33,701 nucleotides of DNA, taken from assembly GCA_002433805.1 (NCBI GenBank), contig DJIW01000028.1, positions 1 to 33,701 of the forward strand, in the 5' to 3' direction. Within the stretch, counting starts at the first letter, position 1. Each line of letters opens with the position of its first letter. The notes beneath the pieces are model-generated. The model searched no databases. It was not told the DNA's origin and saw only the letters and a program-made list of their open reading frames with translations. Shown piece by piece: positions 28,394 to 33,701 of this stretch. The translations under genes were made by a program, and so were the position numbers. The stretch comes from Competibacteraceae bacterium UBA6584 (GTDB lineage: Bacteria > Pseudomonadota > Gammaproteobacteria > Competibacterales > Competibacteraceae).

Positions 28394-28399
28394 TACAAT
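28394..28399 (+). promoter_or_regulatory. Possible -10 element for yraN
   Basis: TACAAT matches five of six positions of the -10 consensus and lies 45 bp before the yraN start in the short divergent gap. No convincing -35 precedes it (TTCGAC is poor), so it is tentative. Confidence 0.25.
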
Positions 28400-28432
28400 G
28401 CGTGAGCTTTTGGAGAGTCCGTCTTGTTTTTT

Positions 28433-28437
28433 GGAGA
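28433..28437 (+). promoter_or_regulatory. Ribosome binding site that fixes the yraN start
   Basis: GGAGA lies about 7 nt before GTG 28444. A copy of the surrounding TTTTGGAGA occurs 21 bp upstream at 28408-28416. Confidence 0.55.
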
Positions 28438-28443
28438 CCGTCC

Positions 28444-28803
28444 GTGATCAGCCGCGTCGCGCAGGGAACCGCCGCCGAGGATTTCGCGCTCCGCTATTTG
28501 GAAACGCGGGGGCTGATCTTGGTGACGCGCAATTTTCGCTGTCGGGTCGGCGAACTCGATTTGATCTTGCGCGACGGCGAACACCTGGTGTTCGTGGAGG
28601 TGCGCAGCCGCCGTCACGACCGTTTCGGCACGCCCGCCGAATCCGTCACCCGCCGAAAACAGCAGCGGCTGTTGCGGGCGGCGGCATTTTACCTGCAACG
28701 CCAGCGGCTCGACCTGCCCTGCCGTTTCGATGTGGTGGCGATTCTCCAAACCGGGAACGAAGCTCAGGTCGAATGGATTCAGGACGCCTTCCAGCTTACG
28801 TGA
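28444..28803 (+). CDS. yraN: UPF0102 family protein YraN (nuclease-like fold)
   Basis: YraN belongs to a widespread family with a predicted restriction-endonuclease-like fold; its role is not established, though the fold suggests nucleic acid processing. The product is 119 residues. It has GTAAEDFALRYLETRGL, then RNFRCRVGELDLILRDGE and LVFVEVRSRR, which supply the family's E-x-D and E-V-K/R type catalytic residues, and AAAFYLQRQ with FDVVAI near the end. I choose GTG 28444 over GTG 28402 because of the ribosome site and because family members begin just before the GTAAED segment. metH starts 39 bp downstream and may be co-transcribed. Confidence 0.9.
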   Translation: MISRVAQGTAAEDFALRYLETRGLILVTRNFRCRVGELDLILRDGEHLVFVEVRSRRHDRFGTPAESVTRRKQQRLLRAAAFYLQRQRLDLPCRFDVVAILQTGNEAQVEWIQDAFQLT

Positions 28804-28842
28804 ATTTCCGCCGTTTCGTCGAAGTAACCGAGTATTCCGCTG

Positions 28843-31800
28843 ATGACCGTTGATAAAACCGCCCGATTGCACGATTTGTTGGCCCGCCGCATTCTGATCC
28901 TCGACGGCGCGATGGGCACCATGATTCAAAGTTACCGGCTGCAAGAAGCCGATTATCGCGGCGCGCGGTTTCACGACTGGCCGATCGATCTCAAGGGCAA
29001 CAACGATTTGTTGGTGCTGACTCAACCGGCGATCATCCGCGAGATTCACGCCGCCTATCTGGAAGCCGGGGCGGACATCATCGAGACCAATACCTTTAAT
29101 TCGACCTCGGTTTCGATGAGCGACTACCGCATGGAAAGCCTCGTCCCCGAACTCAATCGCGAGGCGGCAAGGCTGGCGCGCGAGGTCGCCGACCGCTACA
29201 GCACGCCGGAGCGGCCGCGTTTTGTCGCCGGCATTCTCGGTCCGACCAACCGCATGACCAGCCTGTCTCCCGACGTCAATAATCCCGGTTTCCGCGCCAT
29301 CACCTTCGACGTGTTGGTTTCCGCCTACATCGAGGCGGCCACCGGTCTGATCGAAGGCGGCGCGGATATTCTGATGGTGGAAACCATCTTCGATACCCTG
29401 AACGCCAAGGCCGCGTTGTTCGCCATCGAACAGATTTTCGAGCAAGCCGGCGCTCGCTGGCCGGTGATGATTTCCGGGACCATTACCGACAGGTCCGGGC
29501 GCACGCTGTCCGGCCAGACCACCGAAGCATTTTGGAATTCGCTGTCCCACCTTCGCCCTCTTTCATTCGGCCTGAATTGCGCGTGGGGCGCGACCCAGCT
29601 CCGCCCTTATGTCGCGGAACTGGCCCGCATTGCCGATCTGCCGGTTTCCGCCCATCCGAATGCCGGTCTGCCGAACGAATTTGGCGAGTACGACGAGACG
29701 CCGGAGACCATGGCCGCCACCATCCGGGAGTTTGCCGAAAGCGGTTTTCTCAACATCGTCGGCGGCTGCTGCGGGACGACGCCCGCCCACATCCGCGCCA
29801 TCGCCGAGGCGGTCAAGGATTTTCCGCCGCGCCCGATCCCCGCCATTGAGTCGTATTGTCGGTTAGCGGGTCTGGAACCATTGAACATCGGCCCGGATTC
29901 GCTGTTCGTCAATGTCGGCGAGCGCACCAACGTCACCGGATCGGCGATTTTCAAGCGGCTGATCACCCGGGGCGACACCACCGCCGCGCTGGAAGTCGCC
30001 CGCCAGCAGGTGGAAAACGGCGCGCAGATCATCGACATCAACATGGATGAAGGGATGCTCGATTCCAAGGAGGCGATGATCACCTTTCTCAACCTGATCG
30101 CGGCCGAACCGGACATCAGCCGGGTTCCGGTGATGATCGACTCGTCCAAATGGGAGATTCTCGAAGCCGGCCTCAAGCATATTCAAGGCAAAGCCATCGT
30201 CAACTCGATCAGCTTGAAAGAAGGCGAAGCGGAATTCATCCGGCAGGCGAAGTTGATCCGCCGTTACGGCGCGGCGGCCATCGTCATGGCTTTCGACGAA
30301 CAGGGTCAGGCCGACACCGAGGAACGCAAATTCACGATCTGCCAGCGCGCCTATCGGATGCTGACCGAACAGATCGGCTTTCCGCCGCAGGACATCATTT
30401 TCGATCCCAACATCTTCGCCGTCGCCACCGGCATCGCCGAGCACAACAACTACGCGGTGGATTTCATCGAAGCCACCCGCCGGATCAAGGCGGAATTGCC
30501 CAACGCACTGGTGTCCGGCGGGGTGTCCAACGTGTCGTTTTCATTCCGGGGCAACAACCCGGTGCGCGAGGCGATTCATTCGGTGTTCCTCTATCACGCC
30601 ATCCGGGCCGGGATGAGCATGGGCATCGTCAACGCCGGTCAACTGGCGATTTACGAGGACATTCCGGCGCAATTGCGAGAACGGGTCGAGGATGTGATTC
30701 TCAATCGCCGCCCGGACGCCACCGAACGGCTGCTGGACATCGCCGACCAGTACAAGGACGACGGTGGCGCGGCCGGTCCCAAGCGCGAGGAGCAGGACTG
30801 GCGTTCCTGGCCGGTCGCCAAGCGGCTGGAGCACGCGCTGGTCAAGGGCATCGACGAGTTTGTCGAAGCCGACACCGAGGAAGCCCGCCAACAGGCGGAA
30901 CGGCCGCTGCACGTCATCGAAGGTCCGTTGATGGATGGCATGAACGTGGTCGGCGATCTGTTCGGCGCGGGCAAGATGTTTCTGCCGCAAGTGGTGAAAT
31001 CGGCGCGGGTGATGAAAAAATCAGTCGCCTATCTGATTCCGTTCATCGAAGCCGAGAAAGCCGGCGGCGAACGCCGCTCCAACGGCCGGATCGTGATGGC
31101 GACGGTCAAGGGCGACGTGCACGACATCGGCAAAAACATCGTCGGCGTGGTGCTCCAGTGCAATAACTTCGAGGTGATCGACCTGGGCGTCATGGTGCCC
31201 GCCCAGAAGATTCTCGACGCCGCCCGCGAACACAACGCCGACATGATCGGCTTGTCCGGCCTGATTACGCCGTCGCTGGATGAAATGGTCAACGTCGCCA
31301 AGGAAATGAAACGGCAGGAATTTTCCGTTCCGCTGCTGATCGGCGGCGCGACCACCTCCGTCATGCACACGGCGGTCAAGATCGACCCGAACTACCCCGG
31401 CCCGGTGATCTATGTCAAAGACGCCTCGCGGGCGGTCGGCGTGGCCCAAAATCTGATCGGATCTGAAACCAGGATCGATTACATTGCCCGCACCAAGGCC
31501 GACTACGTTCAGAAACGCGAACAACATGCCAAACGGCGCGGTCGGGAACCGCTGCTGCCGTTCGCCCAAGTCTCCGCCAACCGGCCGCAACTGGACTGGT
31601 CAACGACCCCGCCGCCACGCCCGACCTTCCTCGGGGTGCGCGCCTTCGACGATTATCCGCTGGTCGATTTAGTAGAGCGGATCGACTGGACGCCGTTCTT
31701 CCAGGCGTGGGAGCTGCGCGGCCGCTACCCGGCCATTCTTGATGATCCCGCCCAGGGCGCGGAAGCCCGCCAGTTATTCGCTCAAGCGCACGCCATGCTG

Positions 31801-32541
31801 GATAAAATCATCACCGAACGCTGGTTGACGGCGCGGGCGGTGATCGGCTTTTTCCCCGCCAATCGCAGCGGCGACGGCGACATTACCCTGTATACCGATG
31901 AGAGCCGCCAACAGGTTCTGCTGACCCTGCACCACCTGCGCCAGCAAACGCCGAAACCGGATGGTAAACCCTATTATTGCCTGGCCGATTGGATCGCCCC
32001 GCAACAATCCGGTGTAACGGATTATTTGGGTGCATTCGCCGTCACCGCCGGGATCGGCATCGATGAACGGGTGTCGGTTTTCCAGCAGGCGAATGACGAC
32101 TACAGCGCCATCCTGTTGAAAGTGCTGGCTGACCGGCTGGCGGAAGCCTTTGCCGAGCGCCTGCACGAGCGGGTGCGCAAGGAGTTCTGGGGCTATGCGA
32201 CGGACGAGGCGTTGGACAACGAGGCCATGATCGACGAGCGCTATCGCGGCATCCGGCCCGCGCCCGGCTATCCGGCCTGCCCCGATCACACCGAGAAAGG
32301 CTTGCTCTGGCAACTGCTGGAGGTGGAGCGCAACGCCGAGATTCACCTGACCGAGCATTTCGCTATGACCCCGACGGCGGCGGTCAGCGGCTGGTATCTC
32401 AGCCATCCCGAGGCCCGCTATTTCGGCGTCGGCAGAATCGACCGGGATCAAGTGGCGGACTATGCCCGGCGCAAGGGCTGGACGGTTGCGGAAGCAGAAA
32501 AATGGCTCGCGCCGAATTTGGGCTACGAACCGGAGGGGTAG
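28843..32541 (+). CDS. metH: Cobalamin-dependent methionine synthase MetH
   Basis: MetH transfers methyl from 5-methyltetrahydrofolate to homocysteine through bound cobalamin. The product is 1232 residues (E. coli 1227). The homocysteine domain (about 1-330) has zinc ligands Cys246 in LNCAWGATQ and Cys309/Cys310 in VGGCCGTTPAH, within one residue of E. coli. The folate domain (about 350-620) has VNVGERTNVTGSAIFKRLI. The cobalamin cap and binding domains (about 650-890) have DVHDIGKNIV with the cobalt ligand His760 (E. coli His759). The SAM-binding activation domain (about 920-1232) has PAPGYPACPDH. All four modules are intact. The ATG has a weak ribosome site. The 39-bp leader is too short for a cobalamin or SAM riboswitch. 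It converges with the next gene across 18 bp. Confidence 0.98.
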   Translation: MTVDKTARLHDLLARRILILDGAMGTMIQSYRLQEADYRGARFHDWPIDLKGNNDLLVLTQPAIIREIHAAYLEAGADIIETNTFNSTSVSMSDYRMESLVPELNREAARLAREVADRYSTPERPRFVAGILGPTNRMTSLSPDVNNPGFRAITFDVLVSAYIEAATGLIEGGADILMVETIFDTLNAKAALFAIEQIFEQAGARWPVMISGTITDRSGRTLSGQTTEAFWNSLSHLRPLSFGLNCAWGATQLRPYVAELARIADLPVSAHPNAGLPNEFGEYDETPETMAATIREFAESGFLNIVGGCCGTTPAHIRAIAEAVKDFPPRPIPAIESYCRLAGLEPLNIGPDSLFVNVGERTNVTGSAIFKRLITRGDTTAALEVARQQVENGAQIIDINMDEGMLDSKEAMITFLNLIAAEPDISRVPVMIDSSKWEILEAGLKHIQGKAIVNSISLKEGEAEFIRQAKLIRRYGAAAIVMAFDEQGQADTEERKFTICQRAYRMLTEQIGFPPQDIIFDPNIFAVATGIAEHNNYAVDFIEATRRIKAELPNALVSGGVSNVSFSFRGNNPVREAIHSVFLYHAIRAGMSMGIVNAGQLAIYEDIPAQLRERVEDVILNRRPDATERLLDIADQYKDDGGAAGPKREEQDWRSWPVAKRLEHALVKGIDEFVEADTEEARQQAERPLHVIEGPLMDGMNVVGDLFGAGKMFLPQVVKSARVMKKSVAYLIPFIEAEKAGGERRSNGRIVMATVKGDVHDIGKNIVGVVLQCNNFEVIDLGVMVPAQKILDAAREHNADMIGLSGLITPSLDEMVNVAKEMKRQEFSVPLLIGGATTSVMHTAVKIDPNYPGPVIYVKDASRAVGVAQNLIGSETRIDYIARTKADYVQKREQHAKRRGREPLLPFAQVSANRPQLDWSTTPPPRPTFLGVRAFDDYPLVDLVERIDWTPFFQAWELRGRYPAILDDPAQGAEARQLFAQAHAMLDKIITERWLTARAVIGFFPANRSGDGDITLYTDESRQQVLLTLHHLRQQTPKPDGKPYYCLADWIAPQQSGVTDYLGAFAVTAGIGIDERVSVFQQANDDYSAILLKVLADRLAEAFAERLHERVRKEFWGYATDEALDNEAMIDERYRGIRPAPGYPACPDHTEKGLLWQLLEVERNAEIHLTEHFAMTPTAAVSGWYLSHPEARYFGVGRIDRDQVADYARRKGWTVAEAEKWLAPNLGYEPEG

Positions 32542-32559
32542 GCTTTAGCCGAGCGACGA

Positions 32560-33213
32560 TCAGGCGGCGAACCAGCTCTCAAGGTTGGTCCACTCCGCCG
32601 CCGGATCGGCGCTGATCGAGGCGATTTTGCTTTCCAAATCAGCCCACATCGACTCGTCGACCAACTCGTAGCTGTGGCCCCAAAACAGGAATACGCCGCC
32701 GTTGGCCTTGGCTTGTTCGTAGCGGCTCCAAAACGCGGGATCGGCGAACCGGCAACTCACCCCCAATTCCAAGGGATCGGCCGGCGGCAACACCAAATCC
32801 CGCTCTGTCACGGTGCGGGCATACCCGTGACCGGCGGCGCGGACAGCGTCTTTCACGGCCGCGTTGAACGTTCCGAAGGGATAACAAAATCCGCGCACCG
32901 GCTGTTGAAACCATTCTTGCAGGAGACGGCGGCTGTCCCCGATTTCCCGCGCCAATTCCGCCGGCGATAAATCCGGCAGATTCGGATGGTTCGTCGAATG
33001 GTTGGCGATTTCAAAACCGGCGTACACGGCTGATAGCTCCGCTTGACCGAGCCGCCAGACTTCCTTATGTCCGTAGGTCCAGCTGTAGGAACGTTGCCGC
33101 TGGTGCAAGCCAGGATTTAAGTTGAAAGTCCCGGTCGCGCCGTGACGGCGCAACAACTCCGTCAAGCGGGCATCGTCGACGACTCCGTCATCCCAGCTTT
33201 GCGCGACCTTCAT
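32560..33213 (-). CDS. Polysaccharide deacetylase family protein (NodB domain), no signal peptide
   Basis: This 217-residue protein has a NodB/CE4 fold. Motif 1 is SWDDG with Asp8 and Asp9 (usual form TFDDG), motif 2 is HSTNH with zinc ligands His72 and His76, motif 3 is RGFCYPFG at about 107-114, and LFWGHSYEL with His180 is motif 5, so all catalytic residues are present. There is no N-terminal signal or membrane segment: the first motif begins at residue 6. It is therefore predicted to act in the cytosol, and its substrate is unknown; the family removes N-acetyl or other acyl groups from sugars, and relatives hydrolyse amides. ATG 33213 has GGGG 6 nt upstream. It lies 64 bp downstream of the XRE gene on the same strand, so the two may be co-transcribed. 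Confidence 0.85.
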   Translation of the reverse strand: MKVAQSWDDGVVDDARLTELLRRHGATGTFNLNPGLHQRQRSYSWTYGHKEVWRLGQAELSAVYAGFEIANHSTNHPNLPDLSPAELAREIGDSRRLLQEWFQQPVRGFCYPFGTFNAAVKDAVRAAGHGYARTVTERDLVLPPADPLELGVSCRFADPAFWSRYEQAKANGGVFLFWGHSYELVDESMWADLESKIASISADPAAEWTNLESWFAA

Positions 33214-33277
33214 CCCTCACCCCAAGCGTTCGACCGGCCTGTCAAACGGGCTGGCGCTTCAAAATCGAGCGGCTCGG

Positions 33278-33628
33278 CTACCATTCGCCATTACGCACCC
33301 GGCGCACCAGGACCGTCAGTTCCTCATCGGGCACATCGCTCAAGCCGCGAATCATTTCGGCGAACAGAATCGGGCGTTTCATCACGATTTCGCGGATGTC
33401 GCTGGACACCTTGCCAGCCAGCGCCAGCAGTAAGTCGGCATCCTCACCCAGATCGGCAGCCAGCTTTCTGATGGTATCTTCAGACGGTGGGGATACGTCG
33501 CCCCGCTCGATCTTGCTCAAATAAGCGGGTTCCACGCCAATCCGTTGGGCCGTCTGTCGGACTGAATAGCGCCGGTTCACTTCGCGGCGCTGTTCGCGAA
33601 GCTGGCGCACATAGCTGCCAAAATCCAT
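33278..33628 (-). CDS. XRE-family helix-turn-helix transcriptional regulator
   Basis: This is a 116-residue protein. The N-terminal XRE (Cro/C1) domain spans about residues 5-70 with the HTH in SVRQTAQRIGVEPAYLSKIE and ends SPPSEDTIRKLAADLGEDAD. A short tail of about 40 residues follows (LLALAGKVSSDIREIVMKRP, then a helix ending VRRVRNGEW). Similar regulators often sit beside ImmA/IrrE-type peptidase genes, but none is visible here; one could lie outside the window. ATG 33628 has AAGGGGA 6 nt upstream; ATG 33661 would add 11 residues that overlap the promoter. The upstream DNA is AT-rich and carries a dyad that overlaps the predicted -35, so it likely regulates itself. Its target genes are unknown. 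Confidence 0.88.
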   Translation of the reverse strand: MDFGSYVRQLREQRREVNRRYSVRQTAQRIGVEPAYLSKIERGDVSPPSEDTIRKLAADLGEDADLLLALAGKVSSDIREIVMKRPILFAEMIRGLSDVPDEELTVLVRRVRNGEW

Positions 33629-33649
33629 CGTTTTTCCCCTTGTTCGTCT

Positions 33650-33679
33650 TTTATAAAACAATGAAGAATAATGTGTTAA
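33650..33679 (-). promoter_or_regulatory. Promoter of the XRE regulator gene
   Basis: On the - strand TTAACA (33679-33674, five of six) and TATAAA (33655-33650, five of six) are 18 nt apart. The predicted start lies just before the ribosome site of the XRE gene. Confidence 0.6.
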
Positions 33680-33692
33680 ACTAAGTAAACAC
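33673..33692. promoter_or_regulatory. Imperfect dyad, likely operator of the XRE regulator
   Basis: The 20-bp element has outer arms GTGTT (33673-33677) and AACAC (33688-33692) with further partial symmetry inside. It overlaps the -35 of the XRE gene promoter, where a repressor dimer would block RNA polymerase. The operator role is inferred. Confidence 0.45.
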
Positions 33693-33701
33693 TTTAAAAT
33701 C

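Noticed and set aside
28804..28842. Cobalamin or SAM riboswitch before metH
   Set aside because: The gap is only 39 bp and shows no B12-box or SAM aptamer sequence.

Overview
The window is a GC-rich, housekeeping stretch of a Gram-negative bacterial chromosome, almost certainly a gammaproteobacterium. The evidence is the gene order: pilB-pilC-pilD-coaE-zapD, then a complete division and cell wall (dcw) cluster ending lpxC-secA-argJ-mutT, with rnpB-rsmI and yraN just beyond mraZ. This layout resembles Pseudomonas, Chromatiales and related lineages. I cannot name a genus. The MurE DNPR motif predicts meso-diaminopimelate peptidoglycan, lpxC shows a lipid A outer membrane, and pilBCD shows type IV pili or a related secretion system.

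Layout. Positions 1-4135 (+ strand) hold the 3' end of pilB, then pilC, pilD, coaE and zapD. Positions 4087-26753 (- strand) hold an unbroken co-directional run read from mraZ down to mutT: mraZ, rsmH, ftsL, ftsI, murE, murF, mraY, murD, ftsW, murG, murC, ddl, ftsQ, ftsA, ftsZ, lpxC, secA, argJ, mutT. Many junctions are ATGA-type or few-base overlaps. A clear intrinsic terminator separates lpxC from secA. zapD and mutT run into each other tail to tail and overlap by 49 bp. Positions 26754-27122 hold the mra promoter, MraZ boxes and an AT-rich leader. Positions about 27123-27476 (-) hold RNase P RNA (rnpB), followed by rsmI (-), then divergent yraN and metH (+). The end of the window has a NodB-type deacetylase and an XRE-type repressor with a likely self-operator, both on the - strand.

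How the genes work together. MurC-F and Ddl build UDP-MurNAc-pentapeptide, MraY and MurG make lipid II, and FtsW/FtsI polymerise and crosslink it at the septum. FtsQ, FtsL, FtsA, FtsZ and ZapD form the divisome and Z ring. LpxC commits lipid A synthesis, SecA drives protein export, and MraZ/RsmH sit at the head of the operon.

I found no mobile element, CRISPR array or clear novel system. The points that deserve a second look are regulatory or concern missing genes: MraZ boxes with exact 10-bp phasing beside a near-consensus promoter, an AT-rich 12-bp direct repeat upstream of it, a stable-RNA type promoter in the rsmI-rnpB gap, the absence of yacG, lpoA and secM from their common slots, non-ATG starts for both leading dcw genes, and the AT-rich dyad in front of the XRE gene.
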